Positions 51,134 to 59,366 of a stretch of 64,000 nucleotides of DNA are shown in pieces. The stretch is from the NCBI RefSeq assembly GCF_007995155.1, contig NZ_CP042593.1, forward strand, positions 2,398,001 to 2,462,000, given 5' to 3'. How positions within the stretch are numbered: position 1 is the stretch's first letter; each line of letters begins with the position of its first letter. The notes below the pieces were generated by a model. It saw only the letters and a list, made by a program, of their open reading frames with translations. It had not been told where the DNA came from and searched no databases. The stretch comes from Cytobacillus dafuensis (GTDB lineage: Bacteria; Bacillota; Bacilli; Bacillales; Cytobacillaceae). The position numbers were made by a program, and so were the translations under genes.

Positions 51134-51715
51134 TTATCCGACTTGTAAACCAAAATCCGTAGCAATACGTGCTAATCCACCTTGATAACCAGAACCAACA
51201 GCAGAGAATTTCCATTCACCATTATGTCTGTATAATTCGCCGACAATGATCGCTGTTTCAATTGAAAAGTCTTCTCCTAAATCATAACGGATGACTTCTT
51301 CATTTGTTTCTTCATTTACAATTCTAACAAAAGCGTTGGAAACTTGACCAAAATTTTGTCCTCGATTTTCACCATCATGAATGGTAATGACGAAAGAAAT
51401 TTTCTCAATACCAGCAGGAACAGCATTTAAGTTCACTTTTACTTGCTCATCATCGCCGTCCCCTTCACCTGTACGGTTATCACCTGTATGTACGACTGAC
51501 CCATTTCCGCCTTCAAGCTGATTATAGAAAATAAAATCTTTATCGGAAGCGCATTTTCCAGATGTGTCTAATAGAAAAATACTAGCATCTAAATCAAAAG
51601 CCTGGCCCCCGTCATATTTATTGGTATCCCATCCAAGTCCTACTATTACTTTTGATAATCCAGGGTTTGTTTTTGTTAAATCAACCTTTTGCCCTTTTGA
51701 TAAAGAAATAGCCAT
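51134..51715 (-). CDS. yceE: TerD family stress protein
   Basis: The 193-residue TerD domain protein is paralogous to the next gene: [34 protein letters not shown] and [17 protein letters not shown]. It lies first in the pair. ATG at 51715 has AAGGGATG at 7 bases. A sigma-B-like promoter lies about 110 bases upstream, fitting the general-stress control known for the B. subtilis homologues. No other ter genes are present. Confidence 0.88.
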   Translation of the reverse strand: MAISLSKGQKVDLTKTNPGLSKVIVGLGWDTNKYDGGQAFDLDASIFLLDTSGKCASDKDFIFYNQLEGGNGSVVHTGDNRTGEGDGDDEQVKVNLNAVPAGIEKISFVITIHDGENRGQNFGQVSNAFVRIVNEETNEEVIRYDLGEDFSIETAIIVGELYRHNGEWKFSAVGSGYQGGLARIATDFGLQVG

Positions 51716-51822
51716 TAACAATCATCCCTTCATTTTTTATTAGATCTTCCTATTTCAACAGGAAGGATCATCCAATGTAAAAACTGTTTTTAATTTAATA
51801 AAGTTTTCTTTCTATCATAGTG

Positions 51823-51849
51823 TAACCCTTCCATTAGGAAAGCGTAAAC
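51823..51849 (-). promoter_or_regulatory. Candidate sigma-B promoter of the TerD pair
   Basis: GTTTAC (51849-51844), 15-base spacer and GGGTTA (51828-51823), close to the sigma-B pattern GTTTAA-N12-15-GGGTAT. The remaining stretch from 51850 to 52036 holds only a GGAAGGAG/CTCCTTCC hairpin (about 52000-52023) and otherwise A+T-rich DNA. Confidence 0.45.
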
Positions 51850-52036
51850 TAATAAGCCTATATTATTTATTTATATTCTACTAAAGAAATATACCCCTGA
51901 CCACCTTATTTTAATATATATTTACCAGTAATGTAAAAATAAAGTAAAATCATAAGGTGAAACATTTGAAAGGTCTTGATAGATTGTGATATTAAAAAGG
52001 AAGGAGACATATGCTCCTTCCTCTTGTTCGCTAACA

Positions 52037-52296
52037 GGAAAGTTTAAGTTTATTAACGTACTAAAGTGAAGTGTATTATCGATTAAATACCTGCTAATAA
52101 GATCGCATAAAGAAAACTCGCCGATTGGCGAGCCTTGGAAAGGCGAAGACAGAGGCGTAGTTGCACTTATACTTAATTCCTAAAATTGGCAACTGCGTCG
52201 GATCATCTTCTGCGTTGACAATTTATACTTTCTTAACGTGTAAGAAAAACTAAGGCATTCACCAAAAAGACTTGGTGAACGCCAAGTTTTTCTAAT
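52037..52296. repeat. Repeat family C, copy 2 (full length, inverted)
   Basis: The reverse complement of 44442-44701 with few differences. The terminal hairpin AACTAAGGCATTCACCAA...TTGGTGAACGCCAAGTTT (52247-52292) lies 14 bases beyond the MHYT kinase stop and is followed by Ts on both strands, so it probably serves as that gene's terminator. Confidence 0.85.
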
Positions 52297-52309
52297 TAAA
52301 AAAGTAGTA

Positions 52310-54460
52310 TTAATCCAAAATGACAGGCAATTCGATGATAAATTTTGTACCCTTATTAAGCTCACTTTCAATATTAACTTTTCCATTGTGGCTTTCAATG
52401 ATATGAAAGCTAACCATTAGCCCAAGTCCATTTCCGTTTTTCTTTGTTGTATAAAAAGGTTCACCTATATTTTTAAGCTTTTCGGGTGGAATTCCTATAC
52501 CAGTATCTTCTATTGAAATATATACTTGATTGTTCAAAACGATAGTATTTACTATGAGTTCTCCCCCAGCTGGCATCGCATCAATAGCATTTTTAATAAA
52601 ATTGATAAAAACCTGTTTAAGACGATTTTCATCACAATTTACTAATATCTCGTCAACTTTAGGTTCAAACTGAAAGTCAACATTTTTCTTACTTGCTTCA
52701 AGCTCAAACAAAGAAAGCACATTTTTCAAAATTGGAACTACGTTTTTTTCTTCAAGGAGGACCGCTTTCGGTTTAGCAAGCATCATAAAATCTTCAACAA
52801 TATTATTAAGTCGACTTATTTCATCTAGAATAATATCAAAATATTCTAAGCGCTCATTATTAGTTTCGTCCATTTGCAGGAATTCTGTATATCCTCTTAT
52901 TGAAGTAAGCGGATTTCGAATTTCATGAGCCACTCCAGCAGCCAGCTGGCCAACTGCGGCTAGCTTATCCTGTCTGTGTAAGATCTGTTCGTTTTTTTTC
53001 TTTTCTGTTATGTCATTTCGAATAGCTAAGTATTGATAAGGTTTCCCGTATTCATCTAAAAAAGGAATGATCGTTGTATCGACCCAATAAAAGGTACCAT
53101 CCTTTGCACGATTCCGAATTTCCCCCTTCCAGACATTCCCCTTCCTAATCGTTATCCAGAGATTTTTGAAAAATTCTTTAGAATGATATCCTGAATTTAG
53201 CAATGAATGGGTTTGACCAATAAGCTCATCCCTGCCAAATTTTGAAATTTGACAAAACTTGTCATTCACATTCGTAATCTCGCCATATTCATTTGTGAAT
53301 GCAACTATTGAGGATTGGTCTAAAGCAAATTTAATATCTCCTACTTCTTTAATTGTGGCCTTCAAATGCGCTTCTGTTGTTTTTAGGGCTGTTATATCTG
53401 TTCTAATTGAAACGAATTGATAAGGTTTCCCATCATTATTTAAGAATGGAACAATCGTTGATTCAACCCAATAATATCTTCCATCCTTCGACCGATTGCG
53501 AATTTCTCCAGACCAAATGTTCCCGCTTGAAACTGTATTCCATAGGTTTCTAAAAAATTCTTTAGAATGATAGTTAGAATTTAAAATTTGATGCGTTTTT
53601 CCAATGATTTCGTCTTTCTCATACTTTGATATTTCAACGAACTTATCATTTACATACGTAATGATACCGTCTGAATTTGTAATTGTGACGATGGCAGATA
53701 CATCTAGCGCTGTTTCAATATCCTTTAAATAAGTGTCGCTATCAGCTAGTCTTTTTCCAACAACTGTTCTTGAGCCGACAAGTCCGCTTAAAAAAAGAAT
53801 AGATACAAACAAGACTAAATATATGAGAAACGACCTTGATGAAGCGACTTCGTTTTCAAAACTTGCTCCATAAAAGTCACTGGAAGTGCGTAAAAGCAAT
53901 AAATACCCTTCTATAATAGCCCCAGTAATAAGGAGTGAACTTATTGGTTTTATCCAAAATTCATTAAATTTTGAAAGAGTTTTTGAGTGGAATAACATCC
54001 ACAGGGAGATAATAAACGTACCGAAAATGATCAGCGTTGCCAAAATAAATAGTGTTGGATTGAAATGAATGCTCGTCTTCATTGCAAACAAACCAGTAAT
54101 ATGGGTTGACAGTACTGCAATAGTCATAAAAAAACTGCTAATCCAAAGTTGATTACGTTTTAGCTCCTGATCAATAACTCCATAAAAGGCTAACCCCGTA
54201 AAGAATATCCCTAATATGAGTGATAATATGGTAAAAGGAATATGAAAATTGCCAGATCCATTAATATTAATTGCCAACATCCCTATAAAATTCATAATCC
54301 ATATTCCGACTCCAAGAGAAAATGTTCCTCCCCAGAATAGAAATCTCCTATTTCGTTCTGATGATCGGACAAGAGTAAATAAATCTAAACCTGTATAGGA
54401 AGCGATAAATGTTAGAATCATCGCGATAAATATTAGCATTGGATTAATCAACTTTAACAT
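52310..54460 (-). CDS. MHYT-PAS-PAS membrane histidine kinase
   Basis: The 716-residue kinase has seven N-terminal membrane helices (about 7-232) of the MHYT type, two nearly identical PAS domains (about 249-362 and 378-488, both with YWV...PFL and PYQ...IR.DIT), a HisKA domain with phospho-accepting H512 in GVAHEIRNPLTS and an HATPase domain (DTGIGIPPEKL, GNGLGLMVSFHI). MHYT segments are thought to sense diatomic gases through copper. The first motif is degenerate here: MNFIGM in place of MHFIGM. Likely an orphan sporulation or redox kinase. Confidence 0.87.
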   Translation of the reverse strand: MLKLINPMLIFIAMILTFIASYTGLDLFTLVRSSERNRRFLFWGGTFSLGVGIWIMNFIGMLAININGSGNFHIPFTILSLILGIFFTGLAFYGVIDQELKRNQLWISSFFMTIAVLSTHITGLFAMKTSIHFNPTLFILATLIIFGTFIISLWMLFHSKTLSKFNEFWIKPISSLLITGAIIEGYLLLLRTSSDFYGASFENEVASSRSFLIYLVLFVSILFLSGLVGSRTVVGKRLADSDTYLKDIETALDVSAIVTITNSDGIITYVNDKFVEISKYEKDEIIGKTHQILNSNYHSKEFFRNLWNTVSSGNIWSGEIRNRSKDGRYYWVESTIVPFLNNDGKPYQFVSIRTDITALKTTEAHLKATIKEVGDIKFALDQSSIVAFTNEYGEITNVNDKFCQISKFGRDELIGQTHSLLNSGYHSKEFFKNLWITIRKGNVWKGEIRNRAKDGTFYWVDTTIIPFLDEYGKPYQYLAIRNDITEKKKNEQILHRQDKLAAVGQLAAGVAHEIRNPLTSIRGYTEFLQMDETNNERLEYFDIILDEISRLNNIVEDFMMLAKPKAVLLEEKNVVPILKNVLSLFELEASKKNVDFQFEPKVDEILVNCDENRLKQVFINFIKNAIDAMPAGGELIVNTIVLNNQVYISIEDTGIGIPPEKLKNIGEPFYTTKKNGNGLGLMVSFHIIESHNGKVNIESELNKGTKFIIELPVILD

Positions 54461-54718
54461 GCCAAAAATGATTATTCCCCTCTTTCTCTCTTAGGGTATT
54501 TGTAATATCTTTTATGATTGTAATCCAATCCTTCATCTGTTGGAAGTGAAAATCAAAAAAATCTCTTTATAGTGTAAACATTACTATCTGTCAGGCGAAA
54601 AAGTGATATATAATAAAAATTTTCAGAAAACATACTACACATTTTACGAATAATTGTGTATACTGTTATATAACAAGGTGGATAAATATATTCTGTATTA
54701 TAAAAAGGAGTGGGAAAA

Positions 54719-54853
54719 TTGTTGAAAAGTTCAATTGAAGCAATAAAAACACTGCCACGGAAAATTTGTCAAGAATGCGGTCAAAACATGAAGGATCATG
54801 TGGAGTCCTATTTAATGGAATGTGACCGATGTCTATCTAAGAAGGTTGAATAA
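54719..54853 (+). CDS. yhfH: YhfH-like small zinc-binding protein
   Basis: The 44-residue protein starts at TTG 54719 behind AAGGAG (8 bases). It reads as a short helix, then KICQECGQNMKDHVESYLME and CDRC, a two-CxxC zinc ribbon. It matches Bacillus YhfH in size and pattern. Role unknown. It is closed by its own terminator 60 bases on. Confidence 0.7.
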   Translation: MLKSSIEAIKTLPRKICQECGQNMKDHVESYLMECDRCLSKKVE

Positions 54854-54912
54854 TTTATAAACAGGTTTTTTAATAGATTTTTCCAATTGAAATAACATAC
54901 TAAATTACATTT

Positions 54913-54940
54913 AAAACGGCACCCTTTTGGATGCCGTTTT
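54913..54940 (+). terminator. Terminator of the YhfH-like gene
   Basis: AAAACGGCA/TGCCGTTTT stem with a 10-base loop, followed by TTTT. The rest of 54854-55152 is A+T-rich with no other recognisable element. Confidence 0.8.
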
Positions 54941-55152
54941 TTTTCTTATCTCCTTTTACAAATATCTTTCCAAAAAGTTCATCTCCAAGATAAGAATCTA
55001 ACTTCCATATTACACTTTTACAAAAAGGAGAAATTTTAAAAAATGTCTATTTTATTTTTTCATTTTTTTGAAAAATATATCCAATTTATAGTCTATCCTG
55101 TATAATTTTTAGAAATACAAAATTTAGCAATGCGAATTAAGGAGGAATTCAT

Positions 55153-56967
55153 TTGGTTACAACAGCTGCCATTAGACTTTTACGTTCAGAAGTTCAAGAA
55201 GATGCTACGTGGAATCTTAAGGATTTATTTTCAAATGAAGGTGAATGGAAACAAGAAATAAAAGAGATAGAAACTGAAATTGAAACATTTAAATTATATA
55301 AAGGTCAGCTCCATACAGGTGCAGACATTTTATATAAATGTCTTTCAGCTCAAGAAAAAATAATGATCAGGTTAATACAAACAGGTACATATGCTAATTT
55401 GCTTCAATCAGAAGATGGAACCAATCCAGTTAATCAAGCTAATTCTTCTATAATGGCATCGCTAAGAGCAAAAGCGGGAGCTTCATTATCATTTATTGAT
55501 TCAGAAATACTTGCTATGCCAGATGGCACAGTTGAAGAATATATTGCTGATGATAATAGATTTGAGCCTTTTTCTATTCAATTGATGGATTTATTAAAGA
55601 CAAAAAAGCATCAGCTCTCTCCCGAAACAGAGGAAGCTTTAGCAGCACTTGGAGAAATACATGGGGCTCCATATTCGATTTATCAGGCTGGAAAGCTTGC
55701 TGATATGCAATTTTCTAATTTTGTTGATGAGAATGACAATGAGTTGCCAAACTCATTCGCTCTTTTCGAGGATCGTTATGAGTTTTCTCCAGATAAAACG
55801 ATTAGAAGAAATGCATACCAAACTTTTTCAGAATCATTAACACAATATAAAAATACATTTGCAGCTGTATATTCAACTGAGGTTAAAAAACAAGTTTCAT
55901 TAGCAAAGCTTCGTAAATATGAGTCAGTAACAGATATGCTTTTAGAAGCACAATATGTAACAAAAGAAATGTATTATAATCAGCTAGATATCATTCAAAA
56001 GGAACTTGCACCTCATATGCGCAGATTTGCACAGTTAAAGAAGAAAGTTTTAGGACTGGATAAAATGCTATTCTGTGACTTAAAAGCACCATTGGATTCT
56101 GAATTTAACCCGCAAACTACGTATACTGAAGCAAGTAGTGTAATATTAGAAGCATTAAAGATCATGGGACCGGAATATTCAGAAATAATGAAAAAAGGGC
56201 TAACAGAAAGATGGGTTGATCGAGCAGATAATATCGGTAAAGCAACTGGTGCATTCTGTGCAAGTCCATATGGCTCACATCCATTTATATTAATTACTTG
56301 GACAGATACAATGCGTGGTGCATTCGTACTCGCTCATGAGCTTGGGCATGCAGGCCATTTCTATCTTGCTAATAAGAATCAGCGGATCATGAACACTCGT
56401 CCTTCCACTTATTTTGTCGAAGCACCGTCAACAATGAATGAATTACTCCTTGGTCAATATTTAATGAACGGTACAGAGGATAAAAGAATGAAACGATGGG
56501 TCATTCTTCAGCTTCTAGGAACTTACTACCATAATTTCGTTACCCACTTACTTGAAGGTGAATTCCAACGGAGAATATATACTCTTGCAGAACAAGGTAC
56601 TCCGCTAACTGCAAAGACATTATGTGAGCAAAAGATGGATACTCTTTCATCCTTCTGGGGAGATGCCGTCGAGCTAGATGAATTTGCTTCACTTACTTGG
56701 ATGCGCCAGCCTCACTATTATATGGGACTTTATCCTTACACATATTCTGCAGGCTTAACTGCTTCGACTGCAATGATGCAAATGATTAATGAAGAAGGTC
56801 AGCCAGCCATTGACCGTTGGCTTGATGTTCTTAAATTTGGCGGTACAAAAAAACCATTAGATCTTTTAAAACACGCAGGAATAGATATGTCAAAGCCAGA
56901 TGCCATTCGTAAGGCAGTATCTTATGTAGGCACTTTAGTTAACGAACTTGAAAAAAGCTATGAATAA
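55153..56967 (+). CDS. pepF: Oligoendopeptidase F (M3 family)
   Basis: The 604-residue cytoplasmic zinc metallopeptidase has the HExxH motif in VLAHELGHAGH (H395, E396, H399) with the third ligand Glu in VEAPSTMNELLLG. The YHNFVTHLLEGEFQRRIY and YTYSAGLTAS segments are typical of M3B PepF. It cleaves short oligopeptides. TTG at 55153 is the start: AAGGAGGAATTCAT lies immediately before it and no ATG is better placed. Single gene with its own terminator. Confidence 0.93.
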   Translation: MVTTAAIRLLRSEVQEDATWNLKDLFSNEGEWKQEIKEIETEIETFKLYKGQLHTGADILYKCLSAQEKIMIRLIQTGTYANLLQSEDGTNPVNQANSSIMASLRAKAGASLSFIDSEILAMPDGTVEEYIADDNRFEPFSIQLMDLLKTKKHQLSPETEEALAALGEIHGAPYSIYQAGKLADMQFSNFVDENDNELPNSFALFEDRYEFSPDKTIRRNAYQTFSESLTQYKNTFAAVYSTEVKKQVSLAKLRKYESVTDMLLEAQYVTKEMYYNQLDIIQKELAPHMRRFAQLKKKVLGLDKMLFCDLKAPLDSEFNPQTTYTEASSVILEALKIMGPEYSEIMKKGLTERWVDRADNIGKATGAFCASPYGSHPFILITWTDTMRGAFVLAHELGHAGHFYLANKNQRIMNTRPSTYFVEAPSTMNELLLGQYLMNGTEDKRMKRWVILQLLGTYYHNFVTHLLEGEFQRRIYTLAEQGTPLTAKTLCEQKMDTLSSFWGDAVELDEFASLTWMRQPHYYMGLYPYTYSAGLTASTAMMQMINEEGQPAIDRWLDVLKFGGTKKPLDLLKHAGIDMSKPDAIRKAVSYVGTLVNELEKSYE

Positions 56968-56974
56968 TCAAAAG

Positions 56975-56996
56975 ATCTCTCCATTTTTGGGGAGAT
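56975..56996 (+). terminator. Terminator of pepF
   Basis: ATCTCTCC/GGGGAGAT stem followed by TTTTT, 10 bases after the stop. Confidence 0.8.
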
Positions 56997-57100
56997 TTTT
57001 TGCAGTTATATCTTTATATTGAAAAATGAATAATAAATACCTTTATATGAAAAGTTATGGATAAAGCTTTGTATAATGTGCTTTATTAAGGAGGGATAAA

Positions 57101-57274
57101 ATGAAAAAATCATTAGAAAATCAAAGAATATCTTTAGCTCATGCGAATAAAGCGCAAAAATTTCCAAATCATAATAACGATCCTGGTGAATCACTAAATG
57201 AACATCGTGCAATTGAAACTGCCAATGTCCTTATTAGTGAAAAAGAGCTTGGACAGCAAAATGAAAATTTATAA
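57101..57274 (+). CDS. Small hydrophilic protein
   Basis: The 57-residue protein starts at ATG 57101 behind an excellent AAGGAGGG. It is polar and Asn/Gln/Glu-rich (FPNHNNDPGESLNEHRAIET) with no membrane segment. Composition is reminiscent of small spore proteins, but I do not recognise the family. Followed by an inverted repeat that should end transcription. Confidence 0.6.
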   Translation: MKKSLENQRISLAHANKAQKFPNHNNDPGESLNEHRAIETANVLISEKELGQQNENL

Positions 57275-57282
57275 TGAATCTT

Positions 57283-57337
57283 AAAAGGGGTTGTCCCAAA
57301 AGCAAAGGTGCCAGACACCTTATTGGACAACCCTTTT
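57283..57337. terminator. Inverted repeat with inner GGTGCCAGACACC
   Basis: AAAAGGGGTTGTCC pairs with GGACAACCCTTTT (13 bp, one bulge), and the loop contains the smaller hairpin GGTGcCAGACACC. It lies 9 bases after the small gene's stop and is convergent with the YdjO-like gene. Confidence 0.65.
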
Positions 57338-57370
57338 CGAAAATAGTTTTATCAGATAATAGGTTAAGTT

Positions 57371-57592
57371 CTACTCAATTTGTGGTAATTCCCGTACTTC
57401 GACATTTGTTTCATTTCCACATAAAGGACATTTTAAATCGGCAGAAGCAAATTCTTTTCGCATCCAGCCATTGCAGCTTTCATGGCTGCACGCATAGACT
57501 TCTGTATTAAGCATAACAACTTCAGGTTTATCATCTTGACCTTTTCTATTGAAAAAAATAGCAAACGCCCCCTTTTTCCTTAGTATGGTCAT
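57371..57592 (-). CDS. YdjO-like cold-inducible zinc-ribbon protein
   Basis: The 73-residue (or 62-residue) protein has CSHESCNGWMRKEFASADLK then CPLCGNE, two Cys pairs that would bind zinc, as in Bacillus YdjO. The ATG at 57592 has no ribosome binding site close by. AAGGGGGC lies 7 bases before an in-frame ATT at 57559, which would start IFFNRKGQ and suits the family length better, so a rare ATT start is possible. Function unknown. Confidence 0.65.
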   Translation of the reverse strand: MTILRKKGAFAIFFNRKGQDDKPEVVMLNTEVYACSHESCNGWMRKEFASADLKCPLCGNETNVEVRELPQIE

Positions 57593-57660
57593 CTTAGGGA
57601 AATTTATCCTTAATGAACTGTTTTCTAAGGTATAAATAAATGATGTTTGGAGGGAATAAA

Positions 57661-57804
57661 TTGGATAAAAATCGAACGATGAAAAGATTTACGGTGGTTG
57701 GAACTGATATTGAGAAGGTAAAACTACTCAATAGTCAATCCGGTTTATCCTATAACGAGGTGAAAATGCTGTTAGCTAGTCGAGCAAATAAGAACAAGGA
57801 CTGA
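57661..57804 (+). CDS. Small conserved-looking protein
   Basis: The 47-residue protein starts at TTG 57661 behind TTGGAGGG. It reads MDKNRTMKRFTVVGTDIEKV, then KLLNSQSGLSYNEVKMLLAS, a strand plus two helices that could be a small DNA-binding or adaptor fold. No family recognised. Divergent from the YdjO-like gene by 68 bases and followed by a terminator. Confidence 0.55.
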   Translation: MDKNRTMKRFTVVGTDIEKVKLLNSQSGLSYNEVKMLLASRANKNKD

Positions 57805-57837
57805 CTAATATATCCCGACTATTTCATAGAACTCAAA

Positions 57838-57867
57838 AAAGAAATCGGTAAGAATGCCGATTTCTTT
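57838..57867 (+). terminator. Terminator of the 57661 gene
   Basis: AAAGAAATCGG/CCGATTTCTTT, an 11-bp stem followed by TCTTT. Confidence 0.8.
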
Positions 57868-57881
57868 TCTTTAGCTAATTG

Positions 57882-58004
57882 GAAAGTTTAAGGTTATTAA
57901 CGTACTAAAGTAAAGTGTGTGTTCAATTAAATATCTGCTAATAAGATCGCATAGTAAAACTAAGGCATTCGCCAAAAAGGACTTGGCGAATGCCTTAGTT
58001 TTAC
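57882..58004. repeat. Repeat family C, copy 3 (internally deleted)
   Basis: Keeps the outer 75 bases (GAAAGTTTAAGGTTATTAAC to AATAAGATCGCATA) and the terminal hairpin (20-bp perfect stem, 57954-58002), but lacks about 140 bp from the middle. The hairpin lies about 55 bases beyond the MFS gene stop and probably terminates it. Confidence 0.8.
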
Positions 58005-58057
58005 TAATAATCATGCAAGTAAATGCAGTTTTCTTATTTTTAAATTTTAATTCATTT

Positions 58058-59239
58058 TCACAGTTTAGCGGTTGAAGGTGTTACTGCACTTTCCTTTTCA
58101 TCCTTCAATAACCAAAAACACAAAAATAAGCCAATTACGCTTAATAAACTAAAAAACAAATATACAGTATAAATGTTAAATTTTTCATAGATGATTCCAC
58201 CGATGAACGTACAGAACCAATTTCCGACCCCATTACCAAAAGCAGAATATAATGTTATAGCAGTCGCGGTAATATGTACTGGTGTAATATCTCGTATATA
58301 TTGAAGACCCGCCGGTATGAAAAGACCGATTGAAAAACCTTGAATAATAGCCGTAGAATATATTAACCAAAGACTTGGTTCTGTAAAATATAAAAGCCAT
58401 CTAACTAAAGAAACTGCACCAGCAAAAGTCGCAACTTGTAATAATCCAAAGCGATGAATCCAATTACCTGCCACTCTCATAAAAGGAATTTCCGACAAAA
58501 CAGCAATTAAAAAGGCAATCCCAATTCCTGTATAGGTGCCTCCTCTATCTTCTATAAAAAGACCAAAATAATTATTATTTGCAAGATTAGGTCCGAAAAC
58601 AAGGAATGTAATAGCAAGGAAAATGAGAAACTTTTTATGAACAAGGATTTCTTTTACCCCCGAAAGAAGATTTTGGTTCCTAGAAGAATTTTCAGTGGGC
58701 ATTTTTATAGCAAGAAAACTTGCTAATAATAACGAAACAAAAAAAGAATAAAATATTACTTTAGGATTCCATTCGGAAAGCCTTCCCATTACAAATACTG
58801 CGATTCCAAACCCAAGTGAACCGAATAATCGTATATTGCCATAATTCATTTTTACCTTACTTGTATACTTGATCGATAAACTATCTGATATTGGGATAAT
58901 GGCACTTTGGAAAATAGCAACCGCGATTGCGATGATAAACAGCCACACATATCCATTAAAAAAGGTGTAGCCCAAGGCGAAAATTCCCGCAATGAAAGTT
59001 GTTATAGTAAGAATTTTTATGGGAGCATTCATTTTGTCTGAAACCATTCCCCATAGTGGCTGAAAAAATATCATGACAATTGGATTAATAGACATAATCG
59101 TACCAATTTGAACCCCGTTTAAATGTTCAACTTCACTTAAATATACACTTAGTAAAGGATATAAGCTTCCAACACCAAAAAAGGTTAATAAGTAAAAGCC
59201 TTGCATTGTCAAAATATTTCTTTTTATATGTTTATCCAT
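58058..59239 (-). CDS. MFS transporter (PPP/MFS_1-like, YwbF type)
   Basis: The 393-residue protein has 12 predicted membrane segments and a conserved loop WGMVSDKMNAPIKIL after helix 2. The overall pattern (YPLLSVYLSEVEHLNGVQIG, FGSLGFGIAVFVMGR, GLQYIRDITP) resembles the 3-phenylpropionate/nucleoside-type MFS_1-like group that includes Bacillus YwbF. Substrate unknown; proton symport or drug export are both possible. It stands alone and uses the repeat C hairpin as terminator. Confidence 0.8.
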   Translation of the reverse strand: MDKHIKRNILTMQGFYLLTFFGVGSLYPLLSVYLSEVEHLNGVQIGTIMSINPIVMIFFQPLWGMVSDKMNAPIKILTITTFIAGIFALGYTFFNGYVWLFIIAIAVAIFQSAIIPISDSLSIKYTSKVKMNYGNIRLFGSLGFGIAVFVMGRLSEWNPKVIFYSFFVSLLLASFLAIKMPTENSSRNQNLLSGVKEILVHKKFLIFLAITFLVFGPNLANNNYFGLFIEDRGGTYTGIGIAFLIAVLSEIPFMRVAGNWIHRFGLLQVATFAGAVSLVRWLLYFTEPSLWLIYSTAIIQGFSIGLFIPAGLQYIRDITPVHITATAITLYSAFGNGVGNWFCTFIGGIIYEKFNIYTVYLFFSLLSVIGLFLCFWLLKDEKESAVTPSTAKL

Positions 59240-59339
59240 TGAAGTATCTCCTTCTATTCTTTCAATTAAGCAAATAATATTGTAGCACTATTTGGAAGCC
59301 TTTCGATACACTAAATTTCATAAATAGGGTTAAAAAAAA

Positions 59340-59358
59340 CCTCCAGCGTTTCTGGAGG
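59340..59358 (-). terminator. Terminator of the ABC exporter genes
   Basis: CCTCCAG/CTGGAGG with a 5-base loop, followed by TTTTTTTT on the minus strand, just after the permease stop. Confidence 0.85.
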
Positions 59359-59366
59359 CCCAATTA

